A stretch of 64,000 nt of DNA from an uncultured Desulfobacteraceae bacterium (lineage in GTDB: Bacteria; Desulfobacterota; Desulfobacteria; Desulfobacterales; UBA5852), in the NCBI GenBank assembly GCA_913060875.1, contig CAJXSL010000010.1:62001-126000 (forward strand). The letters are read 5' to 3'. Shown one piece after another: positions 43,835 to 51,502 of the stretch. Numbering within the stretch: the stretch's first letter is position 1; every line of letters begins with the position of its first letter. The position numbers and the translations under genes are program-made. The notes under the pieces were generated by a model. That model worked only from the letters and a program-made list of their open reading frames with translations. It was not told the origin of the DNA and did not search any database.

Positions 43835-44413
43835 CTATAGGGTTTTTATTTTTTCTTCCGCGATGCCACTTGCAATCAACTGACTGGCAAGATCAGCGGC
43901 GGCGTGATCTTGTGTGATAATCACGACATCAAATGCCATTTTTAGCAGTTCACCAAGATCGATAACCCGATGGCCGAAGAAGGGTTTGCCATTGGTATCG
44001 AAATCGCCCACGGCGACAAATTCCAGATCAAACTCCTGTAACGACAGGTAGGCAATTTCGGATAAATCCCCAACACCGAAAAATGCTATTTTGTTGTAAC
44101 CCCTCTCGTCGAGTGATTGGAAAAGCTGGCGCGTTTTTTGGCGCACATCCCGATAAAAGCGATAGGAATGCTGTAAATAAGCATAGGTCAGGCGTGTTTT
44201 TTCCGCCATGCCCGTGGGCGTTAGAATGTAGCGCATCCTGTTTTTAGGCAGGTGGGTTATTTTGAAATATCCCTTTTTGGTCAGCCGGCGGATAAAGGAA
44301 TTCACCAGGCCTAACGATACATCAAGAGATTGGGCGATATCCCTCTGACTGGGGGAATCCGGACGATCGATCGCCTCCAGGATTTTCAGCGTGCGCATCT
44401 CTTGGGTATTCAT
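43835..44413 (-). CDS. Winged-helix (MarR-type, EPS-associated) regulator with C-terminal Rossmann-like domain
   Basis: 192 residues from the ATG at 44413. The frame is open to 44548, but the extra residues look non-coding; no strong Shine-Dalgarno is seen for either start. Residues 5-90 form a winged helix (SQRDIAQSLDVSLGLVNSFIRRLTKKGYFK, ILTPTGMAEKTRLT) matching the MarR-like EPS-associated regulator family. Residues 110-192 look like a nucleotide-binding Rossmann unit (KIAFFGVGDLSEIAYL, FVAVGDFD). It may couple a metabolite or cofactor signal to transcription of the polysaccharide locus that lies next to it. Confidence 0.8.
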   Translation of the reverse strand: MNTQEMRTLKILEAIDRPDSPSQRDIAQSLDVSLGLVNSFIRRLTKKGYFKITHLPKNRMRYILTPTGMAEKTRLTYAYLQHSYRFYRDVRQKTRQLFQSLDERGYNKIAFFGVGDLSEIAYLSLQEFDLEFVAVGDFDTNGKPFFGHRVIDLGELLKMAFDVVIITQDHAAADLASQLIASGIAEEKIKTL

Positions 44414-44744
44414 GATTGACGTAGAAGGATTGTGAAGGGGTTTCTGCGATATAGCTCCGCCGGGTGGATTACCATTCCGTGAATAATGGTCCAGCGAAAC
44501 AAAGAAATGAAATTGGAAAATGGCACCCGAAACAGAGCTTTTCGGCAAAGGGCACGTTCAGCAATTGAACGCAGGCGTATTGCTCACAATTTGATAAGAA
44601 AGTCAAGATGTTTCCGAAGGGCTTGTGATCATGCGGGCAGGTGGTGAAACGATAGCACTTAAAGCGCGACTAAAAGTATTTTTCATAATCAATGGGGATT
44701 TGCATAATCCGTGTTGCAAATCCCCATCGTATGTTATTGGGGGG
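44414..44744. other. Upstream region of the regulator with short inverted repeats
   Basis: 331 bp. It contains ACCATT-8 nt-AATGGT (44471-44490) and GTTCA-5 nt-TGAAC (44556-44570), either of which could be an operator for the regulator, and the 13-bp hairpin at 44692-44727. No gene seen. Confidence 0.35.
44692..44727. terminator. Strong hairpin after the HhH gene
   Basis: A perfect 13-bp stem (ATGGGGATTTGCA / TGCAAATCCCCAT, 10-nt loop) lies 18 bp past the HhH protein stop. The following minus-strand sequence TGATTATGAAAAATAC lacks a clean U-tract, so it could be a weak terminator or a protein site. Confidence 0.45.
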
Positions 44745-45023
44745 CTACTTTGGGCCCACAGTTAACCGATCCTTGTTCAGTTCCAGAATTTTGTCGCCGA
44801 CCCCTTTGACATTGACGAGATCATCGACGGTTTTAAAGGGCCCGTTGGCTTCGCGGTATTCCACGATACGCTGCGCGGTTTTGGGACCGACTTTATTCAG
44901 ATCGGTCAGTTCTTCTGCTGAGGCCGTGTTGATGTTGATCTTGTCCGTGGCGGCCATTGCCGCCGGTGCTGCTGCCATTGCCGTAAAACACACCAGTAAC
45001 AATACGATCCATACTTTCCGCAT
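44745..45023 (-). CDS. Secreted helix-hairpin-helix protein, ComEA-like
   Basis: 92 residues from the ATG at 45023, which has AGGAGG four bases upstream; the open frame extends further without support. A signal peptide (about 1-24, ending AAMAA) precedes a ComEA-type helix-hairpin-helix domain: KININTASAEELTDLNKVGPKTAQRIVEYR followed by the second hairpin VNVKGVGDKILEL. Small exported HhH proteins bind DNA non-specifically, as in DNA uptake. No other competence gene is nearby, so function is inferred from the fold only. Confidence 0.9.
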   Translation of the reverse strand: MRKVWIVLLLVCFTAMAAAPAAMAATDKININTASAEELTDLNKVGPKTAQRIVEYREANGPFKTVDDLVNVKGVGDKILELNKDRLTVGPK

Positions 45024-45528
45024 ACGTCCTCCTATTGATTGGGAGTTGATAATTGCCATGATTTCAGGATCAAAAACACCATGGCGTAAAGAACTGGCCG
45101 TTTTAGTTCCCAAAATGTGTGCCAAACCATTCGAATCATGCGATTCGAATGATTGACGGATGCTCGGCACCTCTGATTTGTGGGCATAACGCCTTGTATT
45201 GTTACATTATTTTTGTGAGAGTACCTGACAGAAAAAATGACCGGGTTTCAGGCCGCATCGGTCACAGTCCACGGAGGACGATGCGTTTTTCCGGAGATTA
45301 TGCCCTGTTTCATGTGAGCGATGCCCACGATGCTGTGCAAATTGATGGTTGTTGACATGGGGCGGGAAATCTGGCCAATAGGCCAGTGCCTATCGACGGT
45401 GAATACGGGTCGGGGGCTTTACGAATTGAAGGAATGTCAATAGACCGAATTCCGGGTCAACTCCGGTCCTGGCTTCACACGCATGGAACCACCGGAACCT
45501 ATGGAACAACAACAAGGAGAATGCATTG
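45024..45528. other. Divergent intergenic region
   Basis: 505 bp between two divergent small genes. It contains a perfect 9-bp inverted repeat (45129-45150) and TTGACA at 45352-45357 without a good -10 box. I searched for a riboswitch or tRNA pattern and saw none, and no convincing gene. Confidence 0.4.
45129..45150. promoter_or_regulatory. Perfect palindrome, possible operator
   Basis: ATTCGAATC-ATGC-GATTCGAAT, nine base pairs without mismatch around four bases, about 105 bp upstream of the HhH gene. Shape and position fit a dimeric regulator site; which protein binds is unknown. Confidence 0.35.
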
Positions 45529-45762
45529 ATGGGAAATGAAGGCGACACGGTCCGGGTCAACGTGACCATTGATATCGAGGGCGAAGTACTGCAAACCATC
45601 GTTCGGACAGCTAAGGAAATTGTGGGGCGAAATGAAAAAGGGCATTACCGGATCGATACGGCGGATCTGCTGGAGGATCTGATAACGCGATTTGTCGCTG
45701 AAAAAGGATTTCGGGATTACGTTGCGGACAGCGGAAATTACGGTTTTCTCGACCAATCCTAA
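45529..45762 (+). CDS. Small protein of unknown function
   Basis: 77 residues. The ATG at 45529 is preceded by AAGGAGA at a good distance, which decides against the TTG one codon earlier. Acidic, soluble, with an N-terminal beta-like stretch (DTVRVNVTIDIEGEVLQTIV) and a helical remainder (IDTADLLEDLITRFVAEKGFRDYV). I do not recognise the family. It lies alone, inside the inverted repeat pair, transcribed away from the HhH gene. Confidence 0.65.
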   Translation: MGNEGDTVRVNVTIDIEGEVLQTIVRTAKEIVGRNEKGHYRIDTADLLEDLITRFVAEKGFRDYVADSGNYGFLDQS

Positions 45763-45784
45763 AGGCTCATGCCGGATCGGCTCG

Positions 45785-45912
45785 AAGTCGCCGCCTGGTG
45801 GCCGGTTTAATCATCCTTGAAAAGAGCGCCTGCCGCACGGTTCGCGTTTGGTATTTCGATGTCGACGCGAAGCGTCGCTCCTTTCAGCTTGACGCTTTGA
45901 GCTTGACCCTTT
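45785..45912 (+). repeat. Inverted repeat pair, arm 2
   Basis: Counterpart in opposite orientation of the element at 43594-43723; see that entry for shared blocks. It fills the gap between the small gene and the tyrA stop. Confidence 0.75.
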
Positions 45913-45935
45913 TTTCATAAGCGCTTGGCCCTTAT

Positions 45936-46658
45936 TCACAAGAGCTTTGCATTGATCCGCCCCATGGCGGCCATGAAATCTTCACGGATTTGGCGGGCAA
46001 AGGGATTGAACCGGTGCATGTCCTGGAACAGTTGCCAGGTGTCGTGCTCCACGACTTCCAGCGTGTAGGTCAGGCGGCGATACCCTTCCGTATCGATGCG
46101 GAGCCGATCGGCGCCGAATTCCGCCAGCGATCGACCGATAAAATGGGTCAAAGAAAGACTGATGGCGATCTGGCGGTCGTGCTCTTCAGGGGATGATTCA
46201 ATGACGTCCAGTCCCCTCCCCCGCAGGTAGAGGCGTATTTTTCGGTAGATGACCTCCGGTGTGGTGACATTGCAGAGGACGATTTTGCGATCCTGAAGCG
46301 AATCGGCGGCACTGTCCGGGCCGAACATGGGGTGGGTCCCCAGGATGCCGACATGATCCGGCAGACGTTGCTGCATCCACTCCAGCGGGTATTTTTTGAC
46401 GGAACATACGTCGATGACCACGGCATCATGGGCAAGCATGGGCGCGATTTTTTCCAGCGCAGGACGCATGGCGCTGATGGGCACGCACAAGATCACATAG
46501 GGCTGGGCGCAGACCTCTTCCAGAGTGGCTTTGGAGGCCCCCACAGCTTCAATCGCGGCCGCCGGCTGGCTGTTCGAATAGACCAGGACCCTGCAATCCT
46601 CGGCCAAATAGCGCGCTGTCAGGGCGCCAAATCGCCCGAATCCGATAATACCGATCAT
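45936..46658 (-). CDS. tyrA: Prephenate/arogenate dehydrogenase family protein
   Basis: 240 residues, short for TyrA but containing the NAD domain (IGIIGFGRFGALTARYL, residues 3-19), the catalytic-region LGTHPMFGPDSA with its His, and a truncated helical dimerisation part. There is no ACT or chorismate mutase domain. TyrA oxidatively decarboxylates prephenate (or arogenate) towards tyrosine. It overlaps the upstream aminotransferase gene by 4 bp. Placement as last gene of an aro operon with a Tyr-rich leader fits a tyrosine role. Confidence 0.88.
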   Translation of the reverse strand: MIGIIGFGRFGALTARYLAEDCRVLVYSNSQPAAAIEAVGASKATLEEVCAQPYVILCVPISAMRPALEKIAPMLAHDAVVIDVCSVKKYPLEWMQQRLPDHVGILGTHPMFGPDSAADSLQDRKIVLCNVTTPEVIYRKIRLYLRGRGLDVIESSPEEHDRQIAISLSLTHFIGRSLAEFGADRLRIDTEGYRRLTYTLEVVEHDTWQLFQDMHRFNPFARQIREDFMAAMGRINAKLL

Positions 46659-47785
46659 AAAATGTCCTTCATTCTCTGAAAGCCTTTGGACAACCGTCCG
46701 GTGCTGGTGGCAAAAGAAATCCGGATATGGCCGGGCGCTCCGAAAAACGTCCCGGGCACGACGGCCACATCGGCTTTTTCCAGCAGATAGCGGGCCAGGG
46801 CCTGGTCGTCGCCGAAACGCTTCTGGTGTCGGCTGATGGCGGGAAACAGATAAAAGGCGCCCTCCGGGGCGATTAAGTCAAACAGCCCCCTACTTGCTTC
46901 CACAGCCAAATCCCGCCGTTTTTCAAACTGCCGGCGCCTCTGGGTCAACCTTTCCGCAGGCACTCGGGTGGCCGACAGGGCGCCATGCTGGGCAAACGAG
47001 CAGATGTTGCCGGTCAAATGACTCTGGATGGTCGTCAGACGCGCAATCATTTCATTCGGTGCCACTACATACCCGATGCGAAAGCCCGTCATGGCATAGG
47101 TCTTGGAAAAACTGCGTGCCATGATCAACTGCGGCCTGATTTCAGGAAAGGCGAACGGGCTGACGAAAACACTGTCCCCATAGACGAACGCGGCATAGGC
47201 CTCGTCGGAAATCAGCCAGAGATCGTTCTGTCGACAAATGGCGATGATCTCCTCGATGGAATTTCTGTCGTATACCGCTCCGGTGGGGTTGTTGGGCGAA
47301 TTGATCAGGATGGCCACGGTTCGTCCGGTCACGGCCTGGGCCATGGCATCGGTGTCGAGTTGGTGCTGCACGGTATCGACCATTACCGGCACACCACCCG
47401 CCAGTCTCACCTGATGCTGAAAACTGACCCAGCAGGGATTGGGTATGATCACCTCCTGGCCGGGATCGCAGATGGCCTGAAAGATTTCGAACAGTCCCTG
47501 TTTGGCGCCGTTCGTGATGAGGACATTCCGGGGGCCGTAGCCTTCGAAGTCAGCCGCCAGAGCGTCTTTCAATGCCGGCAGGCCGGCCACCGGTCCGTAA
47601 CGGGTGTGCCCGGCTTCCAATGCCTGGTGGGTGGCATCCATCACCTCGCCATCGACGCCGAAATCCGGTTCCCCCACGGCAAGGTCGATGATATCCCGGC
47701 CCTGGGCACGGAGTTGCTGGATCAGCGTGGTAAAGGCAACGGTTCCGGATGAGACAATATGATTAAACTTATCGGATAGATACAT
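46655..47785 (-). CDS. Class I PLP aminotransferase (aspartate/aromatic type)
   Basis: 376 residues of fold-type I. SPNNPTG (163-169), SDEAYAAFVYG and SFSKTYAMTGFRIGYV with catalytic Lys228 are the class I motifs. Members act on aspartate, aromatic amino acids or prephenate. Being translationally coupled to tyrA (4-bp overlap), it most likely transaminates 4-hydroxyphenylpyruvate, phenylpyruvate or prephenate; a general aspartate aminotransferase role is also possible. Confidence 0.9.
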   Translation of the reverse strand: MYLSDKFNHIVSSGTVAFTTLIQQLRAQGRDIIDLAVGEPDFGVDGEVMDATHQALEAGHTRYGPVAGLPALKDALAADFEGYGPRNVLITNGAKQGLFEIFQAICDPGQEVIIPNPCWVSFQHQVRLAGGVPVMVDTVQHQLDTDAMAQAVTGRTVAILINSPNNPTGAVYDRNSIEEIIAICRQNDLWLISDEAYAAFVYGDSVFVSPFAFPEIRPQLIMARSFSKTYAMTGFRIGYVVAPNEMIARLTTIQSHLTGNICSFAQHGALSATRVPAERLTQRRRQFEKRRDLAVEASRGLFDLIAPEGAFYLFPAISRHQKRFGDDQALARYLLEKADVAVVPGTFFGAPGHIRISFATSTGRLSKGFQRMKDIL

Positions 47786-47828
47786 ATTATAATTAAAAGT
47801 TATTATTTATAATAAATCGGCGTTTTGG

Positions 47829-47865
47829 GATTCAAGGGTTCAAGGATTCCGGGTTTCAGGGGGCC
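47829..47865. repeat. Short GGTTCAAGG-type repeat
   Basis: GGGATTCAAGGGTTCAAGGATTCC and GGGTTTCAGGGGG in the 97-bp gap between aroC and the aminotransferase gene; same style as the repeat at 15.8 kb. Confidence 0.45.
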
Positions 47866-47882
47866 AAGTGAAAACCCAAACC

Positions 47883-48962
47883 TCACCCCCTCATCTTTTG
47901 CCGTAAAACAAAATCGCCAATAACCAGGGCGGCCATGCTTTCGACAATCGGAACCGCCCTGGGCACTACGCAGGGATCATGCCGTCCCTTGGCTTCCAGT
48001 ACAGCGGGGGCACCGCTGAAGTCCACGGTTTCCTGGGGCCGTTTGATGGTGGCCGGCGGTTTAAAGGCGACCCGGAAGAGGATCGGCGCGCCGCTGCTGA
48101 TGCCTCCCAGGGTTCCGCCGCTGTTATTCTTTGAAGGCACCAGGTCGTCGCCCTTTTGCTTAAACGGATCGTTGTGAACCGACCCCCGCATGCGGGTTCC
48201 GGCAAATCCGGATCCGATTTCAAACCCTTTGGTGGCCGGAATGGACATCATGGCCTGAGCCAGTTTGGCTTCCAGTTTGTCGAAGACAGGTTCCCCAAGC
48301 CCCACCGGGACGTTACGGCAAACACAGCTGACAATGCCCCCGATGGAGTCGCCTTCTTCCTTGAGTCGGAGGATCAGCTTTTCCATTTCATGGGCGCTAT
48401 GGTCATTCGGGCAACGCACGGTGAATTGGTCCACCTTGTCACGGGCAATGGTTTTGACATCCACCGTGTCATTTTCGACCGACCCCACCGCACTCACCCA
48501 GGCCACGATATCGATCCCAAACTGGTCGCGCAGGAATTTATCGGCAATGGCGCCTGCGGCCACCCGCCCGATGGTCTCCCGGGCGCTGGATCTTCCCCCG
48601 CCGCTGCTGGCCCGGATGCCGTATTTTCGCTGGTAGGTGAAGTCGGCGTGCGAAGGCCTTGGGATGTCCTGCATGGACTTGTAGTCACTCGGTATCTGGT
48701 CTTTGTTGGCCACCAGCAAACCGATGGGGGTGCCTAGCGTCAACCCGTTTTCCACACCGGACAGGATCGTCACCCGATCCGCTTCCTGCCGGTCCGTGGT
48801 CAGCCGACTCTGGCCGGGACGGCGCCGGTCCAACTGGGGTTGGATATCCTTTATGGTGAGGGCCAAACGGGGCGGCACCCCATCGAGGATAGCGCCGACC
48901 CCCTTGCAATGGGATTCGCCGAAAGTGGTGACCCTTAAAAGGGTGCCGAAAGTACTGGACAT
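47883..48962 (-). CDS. aroC: Chorismate synthase
   Basis: 359 residues, normal length. It converts EPSP to chorismate with reduced FMN. Motifs: [17 protein letters not shown] (signature 1), [22 protein letters not shown] (signature 3), and [16 protein letters not shown]. Located after aroA in the aromatic operon, separated by a CACGAAG-type repeat element of about 120 bp. Confidence 0.97.
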   Translation of the reverse strand: MSSTFGTLLRVTTFGESHCKGVGAILDGVPPRLALTIKDIQPQLDRRRPGQSRLTTDRQEADRVTILSGVENGLTLGTPIGLLVANKDQIPSDYKSMQDIPRPSHADFTYQRKYGIRASSGGGRSSARETIGRVAAGAIADKFLRDQFGIDIVAWVSAVGSVENDTVDVKTIARDKVDQFTVRCPNDHSAHEMEKLILRLKEEGDSIGGIVSCVCRNVPVGLGEPVFDKLEAKLAQAMMSIPATKGFEIGSGFAGTRMRGSVHNDPFKQKGDDLVPSKNNSGGTLGGISSGAPILFRVAFKPPATIKRPQETVDFSGAPAVLEAKGRHDPCVVPRAVPIVESMAALVIGDFVLRQKMRG

Positions 48963-48993
48963 ACGCTGGCTCCTTTAATCATCAAAAAATCAT

Positions 48994-49112
48994 TCACCAC
49001 GAAGAACACGAAGGGCACGAAGGTACACCGGCTTACGCCGGTGAAAACCCATAAATTGGTTATTATATTATTTTCTTCGTTTTCTTCGTTTTCTTCGTGT
49101 CCTTCGTGGTGA
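48994..49112. repeat. CACGAAG-type inverted repeat element
   Basis: About 119 bp between aroA and aroC. The left end TCACCACGAAGAACACGAAG and the right end CTTCGTGTCCTTCGTGGTGA are inverted copies, with extra TTTCTTCG iterations on the right. Inside is a perfect hairpin CACCGGC-TTAC-GCCGGTG. It could form a large RNA hairpin within the operon transcript. Confidence 0.75.
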
Positions 49113-49133
49113 TATAGGTTTTGTTCTTAATCG

Positions 49134-50402
49134 CTATCTGAAAAGCGATGCATACACCTCCCAGAACGATGGAAAGGATTTTTCCACACAAGCCGGGTTG
49201 CGAATACGCGTTCCCGGCGCCCGCAAACCGGCCACGGCAAAGCTCATAGCGATCCGGTGATCATTATAGGTTTCGATTTCCGCTGCTCGGGGTTGTCCTC
49301 CCACGATGCTGAGATCGTCCCCGGTGCTTCTGGTTTCAATCCCCATGGCCTTGAGTTCCTGCATGACGGCATCCAGGCGGTCGCATTCCTTGGCCCTGAG
49401 ATGGGCCACATTGCTAATGCGGGTCGTCCCCTCGGCAAAGGCCGCGACGACAGCCATGGTCGGCACCATGTCGGGCATATCCGCCATATCCGCTTCGATG
49501 GCCCTTAATCGTCCTCCCGAAACGGATATCCCGTCAGGACGAATGCTTACGTCGCACCCCATTTTTTCAAAAAGGGACAGAATAGCTACGTCACCCTGCA
49601 GGGAATGGCCGCTGATCCCCATAACCTTGATGGTCTTCCCGGTAATGGCACCGGCGGCCCAGAAATAGGACGCATTGGAAACGTCGGATTCCACGTCATA
49701 GGCCCCGGGCCGGTAGGTTTGTTCACCAGGAACATCAAAATGGTCATAACCTTTGCGTTTCAGGGTCACACCAAATCGGTGCATGATATCGACGGTCAGA
49801 TCCACATAGGGTCTGGACACCGGTCCTTTCAGGACATCGATTTGCAAACCCTCGCGCGTGAGCGGTGCCATCAACAGCAGCGACGACAGGAACTGGCTGC
49901 TGATCGAGCAGTCGATGCCCAGTGAGCCGCCTTTGACGGCGCCCCCGTTGATGACGAGCGGGGGACACCCGTTTCGATTCACGGATTGTACCGGAACGCC
50001 GATCTGGGTCAGGCTGTCGATCAGGGCCTGCACCGGGCGCTCCTGCATGCGGGAGGTCCCGGTCAGGGTATAGGCCCCTTCTCCAAGAGCGGCGATGGAT
50101 ATCAGCAGACGCATGGATGTGCCGGAATTGCCAAGGAAAACGGGTTGCTCACAAGGTCGGAATCGGCCGCCGAGGCCCTGGACCTTAATACATGCAGGCC
50201 GGACATCCATCAAAACGCCCATTTGCTGCAACGCCTTCATGGTCAATTGGGTGTCTTCGCTTTCCAATGCGTTGGATATGGTGGACGGCCCATTGCCCAG
50301 CGCGGCGGCAATCAGCACCCGATGGGTGTAACTTTTTGATCCCGGTATCCTGACGGCCGTATCGGTTATCGGCTGTGAAGGCACTGTGAATATGGGAGAC
50401 AA
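49134..50402 (-). CDS. aroA: 3-phosphoshikimate 1-carboxyvinyltransferase (EPSP synthase)
   Basis: 422 residues. Starts with TTG at 50402, supported by a perfect GGAGG eight to nine bases upstream; no in-frame ATG is better placed. PGSKSYTHR (20-28) and LGNSGTSMRLL (90-100) bind phosphoenolpyruvate/shikimate phosphate, and NDHRIAMSF lies near the C-terminus. It catalyses EPSP formation from shikimate 3-phosphate. First structural gene after the attenuation leader at 50.42-50.59 kb, so its transcription should respond to charged tRNA-Tyr and perhaps tRNA-Trp. Confidence 0.96.
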   Translation of the reverse strand: MSPIFTVPSQPITDTAVRIPGSKSYTHRVLIAAALGNGPSTISNALESEDTQLTMKALQQMGVLMDVRPACIKVQGLGGRFRPCEQPVFLGNSGTSMRLLISIAALGEGAYTLTGTSRMQERPVQALIDSLTQIGVPVQSVNRNGCPPLVINGGAVKGGSLGIDCSISSQFLSSLLLMAPLTREGLQIDVLKGPVSRPYVDLTVDIMHRFGVTLKRKGYDHFDVPGEQTYRPGAYDVESDVSNASYFWAAGAITGKTIKVMGISGHSLQGDVAILSLFEKMGCDVSIRPDGISVSGGRLRAIEADMADMPDMVPTMAVVAAFAEGTTRISNVAHLRAKECDRLDAVMQELKAMGIETRSTGDDLSIVGGQPRAAEIETYNDHRIAMSFAVAGLRAPGTRIRNPACVEKSFPSFWEVYASLFR

Positions 50403-50420
50403 AATATTTTCCTCCTGCAG

Positions 50421-50460
50421 AATAAAAAAGCCGCGGGCATTTTCGATTGCCCACGGCTTT
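50421..50460 (-). terminator. Attenuator terminator upstream of aroA
   Basis: A 12-bp stem (AAGCCGTGGGCA / TGCCCGCGGCTT, one G-U pair, 8-nt loop ATCGAAAA) is followed by TTTTTTATT. It ends 19 bp before the aroA start codon and 24 bp after the leader-peptide stop, so it must be read through for aroA expression. Confidence 0.88.
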
Positions 50461-50483
50461 GCATTTTTCCAGCGAAATTAAAT

Positions 50484-50555
50484 TCAGCGCAACCACGGAC
50501 GGGGACGGATTTCCGGCCAGGCATAATAATAGTAGCTGTCCACACGTCGCGTCAT
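50484..50555 (-). CDS. Tyr-rich leader peptide of the aro operon
   Basis: A 23-residue frame: MTRRVDS, then four consecutive Tyr (TAC TAT TAT TAT at 50534-50523, residues 8-11), then AWPEI, RPRP, and WLR before TGA. Two Trp codons are at residues 13 and 21; there is no Phe. A purine-rich AGAGAGAAG lies about eight bases upstream of the ATG. It starts about 35 nt after the predicted transcription start and ends 24 nt before an intrinsic terminator. Four Tyr in a row in so short a peptide is the hallmark of an attenuator control region. Confidence 0.85.
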   Translation of the reverse strand: MTRRVDSYYYYAWPEIRPRPWLR

Positions 50556-50596
50556 TCTTGTTTCTTCTCTCTTCAGTGGTTGGGTGCGCCTCAATT

Positions 50597-50625
50597 TCAG
50601 TAGATAATCACTTGAAATTTGTCAA
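50597..50625 (-). promoter_or_regulatory. Candidate promoter of the aro leader
   Basis: Perfect TTGACA (50625-50620), a 17-bp spacer and TACTGA (50602-50597), a weak -10. It lies just downstream of the stop codon of the VOC-protein gene and would start transcription near 50590, in front of the attenuator. Confidence 0.55.
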
Positions 50626-50630
50626 GACAT

Positions 50631-51236
50631 TTATTCTGCTTCAGGCGGCGCACAGTTGCTTTCATCCAGCAGAACCCGGCCTTCTCCCGGGTATACGGCG
50701 TGATTAGAGGCAAACGTCGGTGGGCCGGGATCAGGCCACCGCCCCGACTGAGGGTCACTGCCCTCACGTGCCAGGGGGGACGGATCTTTGTCCGCCATGC
50801 AGGGGCTGATCCTGAGATCGACCGTGTCCACCGGCCAACTGAACTCAATGGGGATATTGTTGGGGTCAAAGGTATAGATGGAATGGATAAAACCGTGATC
50901 GATCACTTCCGAAACCCATTGTTCCGCCGCTTCCAGACAATGTTTCAAATGCCACAGATCCTCCTTGCGAGCCACTTCGAAGGAAATATGATCGAATGCG
51001 AAAGCACCCCGGACCGGCACCCCATGATCTTTCTCAGGCAAAGGCTCGACACCGGGCCATTCGAAAAAAGCGATCATGTCGTGGGCCGATATTTCAAAAA
51101 AATAGTGCCGGTACCCCGGTCGCCCCAAACCGGCCACCAACCGCATGCCCAGCAGGTCGCGCCAGAAAGCGATTGTGGCATCGATGTCGCCGGTGGCCAT
51201 GGCCAGGTGATTGATGCCGGTGAAGTTGATTTTCAT
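50631..51236 (-). CDS. VOC-fold (glyoxalase/dioxygenase superfamily) protein
   Basis: 201 residues. The first 130 form two beta-alpha-beta-beta-beta modules: GINHLAMATGDIDATIAFWRDLLGMRLV, HYFFEI, FDHISFEV, and SIYTFDPNNIPIEFSWP. His (HLAM), Glu (FFEI), His (DHISF) and Glu (IEF) sit where glyoxalase-type proteins bind a metal. The last 60 residues are Pro/Asp-rich and probably disordered. Enzymatic reaction unknown; lactoylglutathione lyase, methylmalonyl-CoA epimerase or dioxygenase-like roles are all possible. Confidence 0.85.
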   Translation of the reverse strand: MKINFTGINHLAMATGDIDATIAFWRDLLGMRLVAGLGRPGYRHYFFEISAHDMIAFFEWPGVEPLPEKDHGVPVRGAFAFDHISFEVARKEDLWHLKHCLEAAEQWVSEVIDHGFIHSIYTFDPNNIPIEFSWPVDTVDLRISPCMADKDPSPLAREGSDPQSGRWPDPGPPTFASNHAVYPGEGRVLLDESNCAPPEAE

Positions 51237-51263
51237 ACGCGGGCTACTCCTAATCCGAATATT

Positions 51264-51428
51264 GACGGTTTCGTAAAAAGTCCGATTCCCCTGAGGGGGA
51301 CTAAAGATCGGCGTTACGCGTATCCCTCGTCACTGCGGCGTACGATAAGTACGCTGCCTGCAACACCCGCGACAGCGGTATTCCTCGGGATTCGCAAGCC
51401 TTGATCTCGAACCTTTTACGAAACCGTC
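51264..51428 (-). repeat. Family B palindromic repeat, copy 3
   Basis: 165 bp, opposite in orientation to copy 1 and about 90% identical to its reverse complement. Ends GACGGTTTCGTAAAAAG and CCTTTTACGAAACCGTC. A further partial end (CTTTTTACGAGACC) follows at 51439. Confidence 0.82.
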
Positions 51429-51502
51429 CCAAATTAAACTTTTTACGAGACCATCAATATTACATGCATTGTTCGGGCTGAACGGTGACGGGTATTACGG
51501 TC

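Larger units (their letters stand above)
50421..50590 (-). promoter_or_regulatory. Transcription attenuation leader of the aro operon
   Basis: Hand folding gives three competing structures. Segment 1 (50589-50576, GCGCACCCAACCAC) pairs with segment 2 (50496-50487, GTGGTTGCGC at the end of the leader reading frame). Segment 2 (as CGTGGTTGC) can instead pair with GCAA-AG-CCGTG, the start of the terminator's 5' arm, forming an antiterminator of about nine pairs with an AG bulge. The third structure is the terminator. A ribosome stalled on the Tyr codons would leave segment 2 free; one that reaches the stop would cover it. Energies were not computed. Confidence 0.7.

Noticed and set aside
45119-45355. 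Plus-strand frame of 78 codons in the divergent gap
   Set aside because: No Shine-Dalgarno, Cys/His-rich without a motif, and it starts inside a palindrome; unlike the neighbouring frame at 45529 it has no supporting signals.
48703-48978. Plus-strand frame of 91 codons
   Set aside because: Antisense shadow of aroC; GC-rich codon structure of the true gene produces it.
49011-49110. Iterated CACGAAG/TTCTTCG units considered as a CRISPR array
   Set aside because: The units are adjacent without regular spacers and form a single inverted repeat; no cas genes are present.
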